From the NCBI RefSeq assembly GCF_023065955.2, contig NC_079873.1, forward strand, positions 8,384,566 through 8,448,565: a DNA stretch of 64,000 bases, given 5' to 3'. The DNA is from Ursus arctos. Taxonomy: Eukaryota; Chordata; Mammalia; Carnivora; Ursidae. Position numbers and translations under genes: made by a program. This document shows positions 21,840-34,210 of this stretch, one piece after another (within the stretch, counting starts at the first letter, position 1; each line of letters opens with the position of its first letter). The notes beneath the pieces are model-generated. The model saw nothing but the letters and a program-made list of their open reading frames with translations, was not told the origin of the DNA and searched no databases.

Positions 21840-22151
21840 AAAAGTACAAGAGTTCCCAGGGAAAATGATTTCCACCCTCAGCACCAAAGATACTTCTTTT
21901 CATACATTTTTATGTATGTGCATTATATAAATCAAATATGCCATTCTTTTCTTTGCTACAATATGGCTTACATTAAATCCAAGGAGAAGTATTCCTTTTT
22001 GAAATTCAAATAGGGAAGCTAAGCAATATGCAACATATTAAAAAGCAAGTATTATAAATGTTTTTCAAAACGGTAGTAATATTATTGCCCTTTACAACTC
22101 AAGATACTACACCGCAGTTTTGTTCTTAGTTAACATCGTTTTTCTTTTCTT

Positions 22152-22256
22152 TTAAGTTTCTTTATTTTTTAGTAATCTGTACACCCCACATGGGGCTCGA
22201 ACTCATGACCCCGATATCAAGCGTCCCATGCTGCACCGACAGCTGGCCCGGTGCCC
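22152..22256 (-). mobile_element. SINEC, short form
   Basis: TTTAGTAATCTGTACACCCC, CATGGGGCTCGAACTCATGA and the decayed reversed head ACAGCTGGCCCGGTGCCC. Confidence 0.85.
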
Positions 22257-23684
22257 AGAGCATAGTTTATTTTCTGCCCTGCAAATGAGACACCAAATCG
22301 CAAAAGCTTTTGCTGCCCGCTGGGCTTCGTTTTCTCAGGTATTGACGGACGGGCCCTACCAGCCTGTAAGAGCTAATGTGAAAATGCCATCTTTTGTGGC
22401 TGTGTTGCCACATTTTCCAGCTTGCCCCCCTGGGCCCAGCTGTCACCACCGCCAACCCCATCCCCCCACTCCCTCGCCCCCCCAGGGCCCCAGCTGTAGA
22501 GTAAGGGTCTTGAGGCACAGTGGAAAGTGAAAAGCCACACTTGCCTACAGAGTTGTGCTTCCTGAGGGCCTGTTTTGTGAGTGTGAAGGGATTTGTGTAG
22601 CTTCTCTCATGTACCCTTGTCCATGGAGCCCGTGTGTGATTAAAATAGCACTGGGCATTCGGTGGCTGACGCAGACAACCAGTGAAGTGCTTTAGACCGA
22701 AAATGTATACATCACTAGAATAGCAGTTGTTGCCTGAGCTCCTCCTACTCCTGCCACAGAAAGCGCCTCCTCTCAGCGCCTCTGCCCACCATGAGTCTCT
22801 CCAGGAACTGCCTCAAACATGAAATAAAAATAAATAGAATCCATTCTGAACACCTTGGTTTGAACGTGGGTTGTGCCTTCCTCTTCAGCCCTTTCCAGTC
22901 CACACCTCCTTTGTATTATCTTTTCATTTTCTGATTGTTTTCCCTTCGAGCACTGGGCCTGAGGGCTGGCTCCTCCCCTTCGGCTTGATGGGACCGGCTT
23001 CTGGAACCCAACAGGAGCCTGGGTGTCTGGCGAGCGCCATTTTTCTTTTATACTTCCTTAAGGAAAATCAATCCACGGCGATGCCCACACTTTATTCAGT
23101 TTCATCCACCGGCCACTAACCGGCACTTCCTCTGTACCTACGAAGTTTCCATGCATTAGCTTAGATTCTCTAAGCTTCCTTTTGGAGCCATCTCCTTTGA
23201 TTCTTGTCCTATTTCCTTTTCCACCATCTGTTCAAATGTCTTTTTTAGAGATACCGAAATTGAGACATTAAATATGTTTGCGAGCTGCTGGCTAATGTTG
23301 GAGATTTAAGGCTTGAGAGGGCAGTCAGGGATGCGCTCTGAAACAGAATCCTCTTTTTACTCTATTTTCCGAAAGGCACACAGTATTTTCAAAGTGCCAG
23401 TAATGAGTTTTTTGAAGACTTAGAAATGACAGTTATTTCATTTTGATTTCCTGGATTACTGTGTAAATTGCTGCCTCATAAAGATCCAGGCTTTGGCAGG
23501 TGCAAAAAGAGTTCTTTAGAACATGCCATTTACTTTTCAGTCGAGTTGCCTTCATAGAAACTTCTGTATGCTTTCCTTGGGCACTTCACAGTATGTATTT
23601 TTAAGAAATTCTTCCTCTAATAGATTGTTCACGCCTTCTAAACTGATTATTTTATCTTTAATGTCTCGTAAAGAATAATCTTTT
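22257..23684. other. Intergenic, mixed GC, no clear repeat
   Basis: Unique-looking. Includes a C-rich run at 22456-22483, G-rich on the minus strand. Frames at 22228-22530 and 22871-23119 have no supporting domain. Confidence 0.5.
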
Positions 23685-23877
23685 TATTAAAGATTTTATT
23701 TATTTATCTGAGAGAGAGAGAGAGCGCGCACAAGCAGGGGGAACGGCAGGCAGAGGGAGAGGGAGAAGCAGGCTCCCCACTGAGCAAGTAGCCTGATGCG
23801 GGACTCGATCCCAGGGCCCTGGGATCATGACCTGAGCCGAAGGCAGACGCTTAACTGGCTGAGCCACCCAGGGGCCC
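23685..23877 (-). mobile_element. SINEC, full form
   Basis: Tail AAAGATTTTATTTATTTATC, body GAAGCAGGCTCCCCACTGAG, reversed head CCACCCAGGGGCCC. Confidence 0.92.
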
Positions 23878-23913
23878 TCACTGTAAACAGTAATCTTAAG
23901 AAGGATATTCTTT

Positions 23914-24093
23914 GGGGCGCCTAGGGTGGCACAGTCAGTTAAGTGTCCAACTGTTGGTTTGGGCTCAGGTCATGATCTCAGGGTTGTGAGATTGAGCCCC
24001 TGTGTCTAGCTCCACATTCAGTGAGGATTCTGCTTGAGATTCTGTCTCCCTCTCCCTCTGCCCTTGCCCCCTTTGATTTCTCTCTCTCTCTTA

Positions 24094-24132
<39 letters not shown>

Positions 24133-24152
24133 AGTCTTTTTTTAAAAAAAAC
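23914..24152 (+). mobile_element. SINEC, full form, long (AAAT)n tail
   Basis: Head GGGGCGCCTAGGGTGGCACA, older subfamily body (AGCTCCACATTCAGTGAGGA) and an AAAT run at 24093-24132. Flanks AAGGATATTCTTT and CAGGATATTCTTT share the target duplication AGGATATTCTTT. Confidence 0.93.
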
Positions 24153-24901
24153 AGGATATTCTTTTCCCAAGGATATTTTCTTGTTTCCCAGATTTTCTAA
24201 GTGAACCAAATCTAGTGTCTTTTTCTGTGATGCACTACAAAATTAGCTTGCTAGCAGGACATGCAAAGAGAGTGATGTGATGCAAATTATGTTTTCATGT
24301 TGATGACTGAGTTGTGTATTTCGATCAAGTTAACCAAAGAGCCTCTGAGCATATTTTAGTTACCTTAAAATATGGAATTTTTTAAGACAGCATTACACAG
24401 ATAATACCTAGTAATTAGTGGCAATCATGTGCTTTTTGCTGGAGACTTGCTTCCAGTCAAGTTAAAAACCATCACATGCACCGCGGGCCTGTTGCTCCTG
24501 GCCAGGTTGACCAACAATGCATGCCTGCGCCCCTCTGACTGCAGCACCATTTTTCATAGTTGGCTGTTCTGTGACCAATTTGTCAACATGAAGTCTGCTC
24601 TAAAGTTTGTTAAATTAAGTGTTTTAACTTAGGCAATGCTACATGATTCTGTAATTTTCCCTTCACGTTGACACAATAGGGAGATCCTTTCCACATGGAC
24701 TCCAAAACCAAAAGGTAGAACAGACAAAGACATATATATATATATATATATACATCTTTTTATGGTACCTCTAGAACACGAAACAGAGGAAATTTGTCCA
24801 ATGAAATGTATTTCATGTTTTATAAGAGGAAAGGAGGGTATAATGATTTTTTCCAACCAAAATGAAAAACTATAAATTCAGCGTTTAAAAAAATTTGGCT
24901 T
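24153..24901. other. Intergenic, no clear repeat apart from a TA run
   Basis: Unique-looking; a (TA)n dinucleotide run spans about 24731-24752. Confidence 0.5.
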
Positions 24902-25094
24902 GGGGCACCTGGGTGGCTCAGTCGGTTAAGCATCTGCCTTCAGCTCAGGTCATGACCTCAGGGTCCTGGGATTGAGTCCCGCGCGTCAGGCTTCCCACTC
25001 AGCAGGGAGTCTGCTTCTCCCTCTGCCTCTGCCCCTCCCCTCCTGCTCCTGATCTCTCTCTCTCTCAAATAAATAAATAAAATCTTTTAAAAAT
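24902..25094 (+). mobile_element. SINEC, full form
   Basis: Head GGGGCACCTGGGTGGCTCAG, CT tract GATCTCTCTCTCTCTCAAAT. Flanks end in TTTGGCTT on the left and TTTGGCTT on the right of the A-tail. Confidence 0.93.
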
Positions 25095-25138
25095 ATTTTT
25101 GGCTTTAATTTATGAAAAGAATGTAAACAATATGTTTT

Positions 25139-25346
25139 TATTTATTTATTTATTTATTTTAAGATTTTATTTATTTATTTGACACAGAGAGACAGCCAGC
25201 GAGAGAGGGAACACAAGCAGGGGGAGTGGGAGAGGAAGAAGCAGGCCCCCAGAGGAAGAGCCTGACGCGGGGCCCGATCCCAGAACTCCAGGATCACGCC
25301 CTGAGCCAAAGGCAGAGGCTTAACCGCTGTGCCACCCAGGTGCTCC
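25139..25346 (-). mobile_element. SINEC, full form
   Basis: Long tail TTTATTTATTTATTTATTTT, body GACAGCCAGCGAGAGAGGGA, reversed head CCACCCAGGTGCTCC. Flanks share CAATATGTTT. Confidence 0.92.
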
Positions 25347-25566
25347 CAATATGTTTATTTTTAATCTTTTTATTCTGGGAAATGTTGAACATAGACAAAC
25401 GTTGACCCAGTAGAATGTTGAGCCCCCAGGTAGGATCGGCTTCAGCCATTATTTATTCATCGCCAGTCTTGTTTTATCCATACAGCTCTCAAATTATTTT
25501 GAAGGGAATTCCAGATGTCATATCGTGTAAAAGTACCTTTACAAATAGAAGCATTTAAAAATGTTG

Positions 25567-25683
25567 GGCAGGGCGCCTGGCTGGCTCAGTAGGTGGAGCA
25601 CGTGACTCTTGATCTCGGGGTTGTGAGTTCAAGCCCCACATTGGGTGTAGAGATTACTTAAATAAATAAATCTTTAAAATCGA
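25567..25683 (+). mobile_element. SINEC, short form
   Basis: Head GGCGCCTGGCTGGCTCAGTA, GTGTAGAGATTACTTAAATA tail. Target duplication TTTAAAAATGTTG on both sides. Confidence 0.92.
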
Positions 25684-26470
25684 TTTTTAAAAATGTTGCA
25701 CAAAATAAAGTATTAACAGATAATAGGTAATAAGAGCTATTATGTCTACATAATTCAAGAAATAGAGTAATGTCTGGCATTTAAATGTCAACCATATGGC
25801 AGAAAACTAGACTTTTACAAAATAATGAATTAGGTATAACTTGAGAGCCAGTCAAACTGAAATATTCTAATTGGTCAACAAAGACTTATTTTATGTGTGT
25901 ACATATTTATATATGTATATAAAAAGAATTTACACAATCACTGAAATTTTAGCCATGGTTGCTCACAGTAGTGAGATTTTTGTTTCTTTGTGCGTTCCCT
26001 CGTTTTACAAATTCCTTGCAATGGAATTTATTTCTTCTGAAATGATTCTGAAAGTATTAAAAATGATTTTGACTATGTGCAAGCTATTGGACAAAGTGCC
26101 AGGTGGAGGTAGAAAGATGATACTAGATTATTTCTTGTTCCCAATCCATGATTAGTTTGGGTTGGGCTAGCTCTATGTGCTTGGAAAAGCAGTGTGGCAG
26201 GTGTTTTTGCTTTTTGCTCTCTTCTTTGCTCCCCCTTCCTCACATTTCCTGTGGGTGCCACCCCTTCCTCAGTCCCAGTCCCTATGGGTCATATGGGAAG
26301 TGGGTGGCTTCCGCCCCAGCTCCAAGGCTGGGCCCAGGACATATACTGGCCAGTCAGCTCCCCACAGACCCTCGGCCACCGTGGTGATTGGTTCAGGAGG
26401 GGCATGTGATCAAGGCAAACCAGTCCAATAAGAGCTGGAGTGGATTAGACACCAGGAAGTCATGTGGGGC
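25684..26470. other. Intergenic, no clear repeat
   Basis: Unique-looking. Overlapping short frames at 26148-26431 lie in a GC-richer patch; none has a recognisable domain. Confidence 0.5.
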
Positions 26471-27320
26471 AGGTACTCAAAAACATTAAATATGAAATTA
26501 TCCCATGACCCAGCAATTCCACTTCTAGGTATATACCCAAGAGAAGTGAAAATGTATGTCCACACAGGGGTGCCTGGATGGCTCAGTTGTTAAGCCTCTG
26601 CCTTCGGCTCAGGTCATGATCCTAGGGTCCTGAGATCGAGCCCCGTGTCAGTCTCCCTGCTCAGTGGGGAGCCTGCTTCTCCCTCTCCCTCTGCAGCTCC
26701 CCCTGCTTATGCCCACTAGCTCACTCTCTCTCTCAAATAAATTAGTAAAATCTTTTTTAAAAATTAAAAAAAATGAAAAGAAGAAAATGTATGTCCACAC
26801 AAAAACTTGTGCACAAATGTTCACAGCAGCATTCATTATTCATAATAGCCAAAAACCAGAAACAACACAAATGTCTATCAGCTGAAGAATGGGTGAACAA
26901 ATGTGATCTGTTCATACAGTGGAATAGTATTTGGCCGTAAAAAGGAATGAAGTACTGATAGATGCTACAACGTGGATGAGTCTTGAAAACATACTATGTG
27001 AAAGCAGCCAGTCCCAAAAGACCATAAAGATGATATGATTCCGTTGATATGAAATGTCCAGAATAGGCAAACCCAGAGAGGCAGAAAACAGATTAACAGT
27101 CACTTAGGGTGAAAAGGAGGCCACAGATGGAGGGGGGGGCTCTGGGGAGGGAATGCTCATGGGGACAGGATTTCTTTATGGGGGTGATGAAATTGTTCTA
27201 GAATTGGATAGTGGTGACAGTTGCACAACTTTGTGAATAAACTGAAAACTGCTGAGTTGTACACTTTAAAGGGGTGGATTTAATGATGTGTGAATCATAT
27301 CTTGATCTAAAAACTGCCAT
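26471..27320 (+). mobile_element. L1 ORF2 3' end and 3' UTR, SINE-interrupted
   Basis: ATCCCATGACCCAGCAATTC and CACTTCTAGGTATATACCC are the classic ORF2 3' segment; after the SINE come CTTGTGCACAAATGTTCACA, TAGCCAAAAACCAGAAACAA and the 3' UTR ending TTTAAAGGGGTGGATTTAAT. The frame is broken, so this is an inactive old L1. Confidence 0.9.
26567..26782 (+). mobile_element. SINEC, full form, inside L1
   Basis: Head GGGGTGCCTGGATGGCTCAG, CT tract CTCACTCTCTCTCTCAAATA. Target duplication AAAATGTATGTCCACACA on both sides, taken from the host L1. Confidence 0.95.
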
Positions 27321-27471
27321 GAAAAAGATGCTATGGGAATAAGAATATATAATCATACCAAAAGGAGGGAGATAGAACCATTTTCTACTAGAAGCTCAAA
27401 TGGTTAAGGCAGGCGTGTTAACCATTATTGTAAAAGGGTGACATGTTTTAAAAACATCTGGTATAAAATTA

Positions 27472-27584
27472 GGGGCACCTGGCTGGCTTAGTCAGTAGAA
27501 CACATGACTCTTGATCTTGGGGTCATGTTTCAAGCCCCATGTTGGGCGTAGAGCTTACTTAAAAATAATTTTTTTTATCTTTAA
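27472..27584 (+). mobile_element. SINEC, short form
   Basis: Head GGGGCACCTGGCTGGCTTAG, tail GTAGAGCTTACTTAAAAATA. Flanks CATCTGGTATAAAATTA and AATCTGATATAAAATTA are a diverged target duplication. Confidence 0.9.
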
Positions 27585-27685
27585 AAATCTGATATAAAAT
27601 TAATCAGTGAAAGGAAGATATGAGAATGTATTTGATGTCTTCTGCCCAAGTCAAATTTCAGATTGTTAGGCTCAATCTTTTTATT

Positions 27686-27904
27686 TTTTTATTTTTATTT
27701 TTATTTTTTATTTATTTATTTTTTAAGATTTTATTTATTTATGTGACAGACAGCCAGCGAGAGAGGGAACACAAGCAGGGGGAGTGGGAGAAGAAGAAGC
27801 AGGCTCCCAGCAGAGGAGCCCGATGTGGGACTCGATCCCGGAACGCCAGGATCACGCCCTGAGCCGAAGGCAGACGCTTAACGACTGCGCTACCCAGGCG
27901 CCCC
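27686..27904 (-). mobile_element. SINEC, full form
   Basis: Long T/A tail, body GACAGCCAGCGAGAGAGGGA, reversed head TACCCAGGCGCCCC. Perfect target duplication AGGCTCAATCTTTTTAT. Confidence 0.95.
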
Positions 27905-28004
27905 AGGCTCAATCTTTTTATACCAATTTTCATTTTGCTGTGTTTTTGAACACTGGATATTAAGCATAATATAACCTTTTCTATTTTGGTCCAGGGTAAT
28001 TACT

Positions 28005-28062
28005 GCATACCTTGGTCATGTTAGGTACTCAATAAGCATTTGTTAACCGCACGGATAAATGA
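28005..28062 (+). mobile_element. L2 3'-end fragment
   Basis: TTAGGTACTCAATAAGCATT followed by TGTTAACCGCACGGATAAAT matches the conserved L2/MIR-type 3' tail. Very short, so the assignment is tentative. Confidence 0.5.
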
Positions 28063-28615
28063 GTGTTTTTACTATGTTTTCTTAAGATATTGGGTGTATA
28101 AGATTCTCAACCCCCTGAAAGTGAATTATTTCAGAATGTTGTATTTTGTATTTGTCTACTTTAAAGTTTTTCCTTTTTAATTATATACTTAGTCTTCTTT
28201 TTCATGATTTATTTGTTCAGATCAGAATAGAAATAATGTTTAAACATTATAATTATTGCTTTGTCCTTTGGTCTTTAATCTGTAGGTTTTCTCCCTCCTT
28301 TTTTTATCCTCTTTCGATTTATTTTTTTAATAAATTAGTTCTTTGTCATGTAAAATTGCTTGCAGGGTGGATTTTGCTAATTGCATTTACATGGTATTGT
28401 TTAACATGTTCTTTGTCCTCCTAGATCCTTTATACTTGTAGAGACAACCAGAGGCTTAAAAAGATTCAAGTTCAAATTTTTGGGCCAGCCTACTTTATAG
28501 CTGCTATTGTTACTTATTATCAAGTGGCACTTCAGGTCTGATTGGCCCACTTGTGATAGCAGCAGCCATTGATGATTATAGTATAGATTCATTCATTCAG
28601 TGGCAATTGGAAAAT
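28063..28615. other. Intergenic, AT-rich, no clear repeat
   Basis: Unique-looking T-rich sequence; frames here are short and T-rich and have no support. Confidence 0.5.
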
Positions 28616-29045
28616 GGTGTCTGTGGTAGCCAGCCTCTAGAACAGTCTCCAGTGTTCCCTGCCTCCTTGCAGTCCTGCCCCTATGTGATGTCCTTCTGCA
28701 TTGTATCAGGGTTGGGAGAAGTAATGGTATGCCATTTTTGAGATGAGGTCATAAAAAGTAGTGTAGCTACTGCCCCACCCCTTTTTCTTGGGTCACTTAC
28801 TTTGAGCAAAGCCAGCATCCATGTTATATGGACTGTGTGGAAAGGAGCTGAGGCCTTCTGCCAATAGCCCCACGAGTGAGCTTGGAAGTCAGGTCTTCAG
28901 ATGGCTGCGGCCCTAGCTGGCATCTTGATTCCACCCACTGGAAGGTCCTGAGCCAGAACCCCTAGCTCAGTGACTCCTGAATTCTTGAGTGGCAGAAACT
29001 GTGTTGTTTTAAGCCTCCATGTTCTGGGGTAATTTGTTACTCAAC
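28616..29045 (+). mobile_element. MaLR/ERVL-type solo LTR (MLT1-like)
   Basis: GGTAGCCAGCCTCTAGAACA at the left and GTGTTGTTTTAAGCCTCCAT then GGGGTAATTTGTTACTCAAC at the right fit an MLT1-like LTR. Interior TGGAAGTCAGGTCTTCAG also recurs as TGGAAGTCGATCCTTC in the LTR near 51750. Confidence 0.6.
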
Positions 29046-29115
29046 AAAGATGGCTCATTCTGTGTTATTCTAAGTCTTTCATTCAATCTTCATTTTTTTT
29101 CCCTGGAATACTTCT

Positions 29116-29304
29116 TTTTTTTTCAAAGATTTTATTTATTTGTTGGAGAGAGAGAGAGAGCACAAGCAGAGGGAGCAGCAGACAGAGGGGGAAGCAGGCT
29201 CCCTGCTGAGGAAGGAGCCCGGTGTGTGACTCGATCCCAGGACCCTGGGATCGCGACCTGAGCCAAAGGCAGATGCTTAACCTACTGAGCCACCCAGGGG
29301 TCCC
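29116..29304 (-). mobile_element. SINEC, full form
   Basis: Tail CAAAGATTTTATTTATTTGT, reversed head CCACCCAGGGGTCCC. Flanks share CTGGAATACTTCT, the target duplication. Confidence 0.93.
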
Positions 29305-29499
29305 TTAGCTGGAATACTTCTATAAAGAGAAACTTTCCTTCAACAACTGTTTGATTCCTCTGTGGTACAGTCGATATAGGAAAGAATAGTTACTCTTTTC
29401 ACTCCAAATTATAATCATGCCATATATATGCTTTTGTACACATACATACATGCTCATGCATATGGACACATATATGTATAGATAGATTGATAAGTGTAA

Positions 29500-29840
29500 A
29501 GAATTTAGAGCATTTTCTTATATTTTTACTAGATGTCCTGAACATCATGTTACTGGTTGTGCAATATTCCACTGAGTTTATACAACCATTCTTCTTTGTT
29601 GGAAATTTGATTTTTTATAATGTTACTGCTAAGAGCTTATCAATTGGAAATATTTTTGCAATAAGGCTTTTTATGCCTTTAAGACTATTTTTTTTAAGGT
29701 CAGATTCCTAAAATTATAATTGCTAAATCCAAAATTATGGGCATTTTTAAGGCCTGATATATTTTTCTAAATTGCTTGCCAAAAAGAAAATATAATTTCT
29801 CCTGGCAACAGCAAAATCTGGTTGCCATTTCACTGCATTC
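29500..29840 (-). mobile_element. Old L1 fragment
   Basis: GTGCAATATTCCACTGAGTT, ACAACCATTCTTCTTTGTTG and TCCTGGCAACAGCAAAATCTG follow reversed L1 ORF2/3' UTR text. No open frame. Confidence 0.65.
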
Positions 29841-29989
29841 CTGTCAGGGGTATGTGTTATTTATACGTTCAATATTTATACAACAAATATTTGTAATGTG
29901 CCTCCTATGTGTGCAGTGCTGTTTGTAAAACGAAAAAACTCAACTTTTAAAAATTTGTCTGGTCCACTAGTACCTCACAATGTTCTGAA

Positions 29990-32220
29990 AATTTTATATC
30001 TACTTTAAAAGTATCTCCTGATAAACTTTTCTTTTTTACCCTCTGGGCCCGGCCGGCATTTCTTTCTGTCTGCTCACCCCCACCAGCCTTACAATCTACA
30101 TCTCCGAACCTTGTCTCTCCGTCCATCGCCTGTTTTGCTGCTTTCAGTTCTTGTACCCTGGGAAGCCTGATAACCAGCCTTGTTATGACAATGAATTAAA
30201 GGAGGTGACCACCATCCATTCTCATAAACAAAAGTGTAAATCCGTTTTTAGGCCATATTTTATTTAGCTTGATTTATTATTTCTCACAAGAATAGATTTC
30301 CCTGAAAGTCCTAGAGGGAAACCAACCTTGTAAAGACGCAACGAGACATTTTCTAAGAAAGACTCTTTGTAACAGAGACTGTCATCCCCTAAACTAAAGA
30401 GACATGGACTAGTTTCTCTTTCGGCCACATTTAGGACGATAAATTGAGAACTGAGATTAGGTCTCCCTTAAAGTGGGCATCGCATAGATTACGCCTTCAA
30501 AGGAAGTGGTGGTTAATTCCAGGCCGAATCAGCAAGTAGATTTGTTTCTTTTGAGGGGCTACCATTTGGGTGGTTTCATGTTCGTTGGCGATAGCTATCG
30601 TCCCTGACTCCACTCTAAGGGTAAAGCAGAAAATTAGCAGTCAGAATAGTAGAAAGAAAACAGCCATTGCCCACAGCCCTGCCACCCAGACATGATCACC
30701 CCCAGGATTTCAGCTTACATCTGTCATACAGGTGTCCTTTGGCTGCCTGTGGGTCACCCATCAAGATTTGGGATAAATTATATGTTACATAGTATGAAGT
30801 AAGAAGTAGGCCCTATAGGGAAAGGGTAGATATGAAACCAGGGTTGGCAAGAGATAAGAGGCATGGACACTCCATCCTCCTAATATTCCACTGAAAGGAG
30901 TGTTCAAGTCAGGGCTTTTTGCTATATATATGCATCAGGAGTCCATGTTCTAGAGGAATTACCCTGCCCCTCGTGAGTTTTCATTCTTACAGGAGAGCGT
31001 GAGAGCGACCATGTCAAGGGTGGAGTAATCCGAAGGTTGGCCCTGGGAGGTCTAGATTTGATTGCCAGATGTTTGCAGGACTTGTCTGGAAATGCTAGCT
31101 ACCCAGGACCCAAGGCTTTTGGAGTCCATGAGAACCTCAATGGGCCTATGGGAAGCTGAGTTCAGCTGAGGCCTCTCTCACTGGGAGAACGGGTAGAAGC
31201 ATCCTTTTTACATAAACCATGATCCCAACCATGTTTTAGTCCAAGTGACCCAAATGGGGGTGGGCTCCTGGGTCACTCTTGTACCCTAAGTTCCTTTTAA
31301 CTGGTTATGTGTGTGTGTGTGCCTATTTATTTCTCTCTCTCTGCACACACACACACACATTCTGCACAATTTCTAAAAGGAATTTAGTTCACTTTCTGAC
31401 ACAGTTCTTCATACTATCTCCATAGCTTTAAGCATCCTATCAATTCTGCTCTGTTTTTAGGAATGCTTTTAACTTGGAATGGTTTTGCTAGTGTTATATT
31501 CTTATTTTTTTAATTCAAATAGCAAGTAATCTTCTGTAAGTGTAAAAGTTTCTGTGTTTTGGAAAGGTAACCACGATTCGATCTATGAAAACTGGATTGC
31601 TTTGCACCTTTCCAAGGACAGAGCTTTTATGTCAATCAAGCCATGCATTCTGTTATTTTCTATTTCTGTTGTCAGGTCTGGCTACTTCTCCATTCTTGGG
31701 GATAAAAATGAGAAAGGGTGAGGTCCAGGTTGTGGCTTCTTCATTTACCTCAGTTTATTTCAGTCAAAATTGGGATTTTTTCCACAGAGAAGCCCCAGGT
31801 AATTATAAGACCATGATATGGTTTCTGTTTAATCCCTTGCACAAAGAGAACAAAGCAGGGGGAAGATTTTTAGAAACTTAGAGGCAAGGTCAAGGTGCAA
31901 ATCTTGACAAAGTGTCCCCTGAAACGTCCGCCGATGCCATCTGGCTGGAAGCTTGTGTGCAGAGGGCGGGGGAGGAGAGACGCCATCAGTTTAGCATGAG
32001 CTGAGCCAAAGCTTCATACGCATGCTCATTTCAGCCTTCCAGCAACTGCCGGAGGGCTCTGTAGTCCCATTTAGCTGACGAACAGACTGAGACACAGACA
32101 TGAATAGCATGCAGTTAATAAGAAAAAAGCAGGAATCTGAACCAGATCTGCTTGTCTCCCAAAGACTGGGTATCTCCTAGTACCAGGGCTGATGATGGTG
32201 ACCCCATCCTCCACACAAAA
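29990..32220. other. Intergenic, long unique stretch
   Basis: More than 2 kb without a SINE, and only microsatellites (GT, CT and CA runs at about 31308-31360). No coding evidence; the 98-codon frame at 31585-31881 has no recognised domain. Candidate regulatory or simply unannotated ancient DNA. Confidence 0.5.
31308..31360. repeat. Compound GT / CT / CA microsatellite
   Basis: GTGTGTGTGTGTG, then TCTCTCTCTCT, then CACACACACACACACA in close succession. Confidence 0.85.
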
Positions 32221-32342
32221 ATAAATAAATAAAATAAAAATAAATATTATATTTTCCCACTATTTTGACATAAAGACAATATAATCCAGGCTGGATTAAT
32301 TATTATATATACATTACTATTTTTTTTCTTCTGATTTTTTTC

Positions 32343-34210
32343 TTTTCTTTTCTTTTTTTTTTATTTTTTATTTTTTTTATTTATTTTTTTTATTTTAATA
32401 GTGATTTTTTATTATATTATGTTAGTCACCATACAGTACATCCCCGGTTTTCGATGTAAGGCTCGATGATTCATTAGTTGTGTATAACACCCTGTGCACC
32501 ATGCAATATGTGCCCTCCTTACTACCCATCACCGGTCTATCCCATTCCCCCACCCCCCTCCCCTCTGTAGCCCTCAGTTTGTTTCTCATAGTCCATAGTC
32601 TCTCATGTTTCATTCCCCCTTCTGATTACCCCCCCTTTCTTTATCCCTTTCTTCCCCTACTGATCATTCTAGTTCTTATGTTCCATAGATGAGAGAAATC
32701 ATATGATAGTTGTCTTTCTCTGCTTGACTTATTTCACTTAGCATTATCTCCTCCAGTGCCGTCCATGTTGTAGCAAATGTTGAGAACTCATTCTTTCTGA
32801 TTGCTGAGTAATATTCCATTGTATATATGGACCACAACTTCTTAATCCAGTCATCTGTTGCAGGGCATCTCGGCTCCTTCCACGATTTAGCTATTGTGGA
32901 CATTGCTGCTATGAACATTGGGGTGCATATGGCCCTTCTCTTCACTACGTCTGTATCTTTGGGGTAAACACCCAGTAGTGCAATGGCTGGATCATAGGGT
33001 AGCTCAATTTTTAACTTTTTAAGGGACCTCCACACGGTTTTCCAGAGTGGCTGTACCAACTTGCATTCCCACCAACAATGTAGGAGGGATCCCCTTTCTC
33101 CACATCCTCTCCAACAATTGTTGTTTCTTGCCTTGTCTATTTTTGCCATTCTAACTGGCGTAAGGTGGTATCTCAGTGTGGTTTTGATTTGAATTTCCTT
33201 GATGGCTAATGATTTTGAACATTTTTTCATGTGTCTGTTAGCCATTTGTATGTCTTCATTGGAAAAGTGTCTGTTCATATCTTCTGCCCATTTTTTGATT
33301 TGTTTATTTGTTTCTCGTGTATTGAGTTTGAGAAGTTCTTTGTAGATCTTGGATACCAGTCCTTTATCTGTAGTGTCATTTGCAAATATCTTCTCCCATT
33401 CCGTGGGCTGCCTCTTAGTTTTTCTGACTGTTTCCTTGGATGTGCAGAAACTTTTAATCTTGATGAAGTCCCATAAATTCATTTTATCTTTTGTTTCTCT
33501 TGCCTTTGGGGATGTGTCATGAAAAAGGTTGCTTTGGCTGATGTCGTAGAGGTTGCTGCCTATGTTCTCCTCTAGAATTTTGATGGATTCCTGTCTCACA
33601 TCGAGGTCTTTCATCCATTTGGAGTTTATTTTTGTGTATGGTGTGAGATAGTGGTCAAGTTTCATTCTTTTGCATGTAGCTGTCCAATTTTCCCAGCACC
33701 ATTTATTGAAGAGACTGTCTTTTTCCCACCGGATGTTTTTTCCTGCTTTATCAAATATTAGTTGCCCAAAGAGCTGAGGGTCCATTTCTGGGCTCTCTAT
33801 TCTGTTCCATTGGTCTATGTGTCTGTTTTTGTGCCAGTACCATGCTGTCTTTGTGATCACAGCTTTGTAGTACAGCTCGAAATCCGGCATTGTGATGCCC
33901 CCAGCTTTGTTTTTCCTTTTCAACAGTTCCTTGGAGATTCGGGGTCTTTTCTGGTTCCATACAAATTTAAGGACTATTTGTTCCAGTTCTTTGAAAAACG
34001 TTCTCGGTATTTTGATCGGGATAGCATTGAAAGTGTAGATTGCTCTGGGTAGCATGGACATTTTAACTATGTTAATTCTTCCGATCCATGAGCATGGAAT
34101 ATCTTTCCATCTTTTTATGTCTTCCTCAATGTCTTTTAAGAGTGATTTATAGTTTCTAGAATAAAGGTCCTTTACGTCTCTGGTTAAGTTAATTCCAAGG
34201 TAACGTATGG
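32343..34210 (-). mobile_element. Young 5'-truncated L1 with open ORF2 C-terminus
   Basis: The minus-strand frame ending at 32676 stays open through about 510 residues of L1 ORF2p: [28 protein letters not shown], then the cysteine-rich region [20 protein letters not shown] and [15 protein letters not shown]. Full ORF2p is about 1,275 residues, so the endonuclease and reverse-transcriptase core are missing. After the stop comes a 3' UTR (reversed CACCCTGTGCACCATGCAAT) and a T-rich stretch at about 32343-32400 that is the reversed poly(A) tail. A perfect 17-bp duplication TTCTTCTGATTTTTTTC flanks it at 32326-32342 and 34211-34227. It cannot mobilise itself. Confidence 0.95.
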
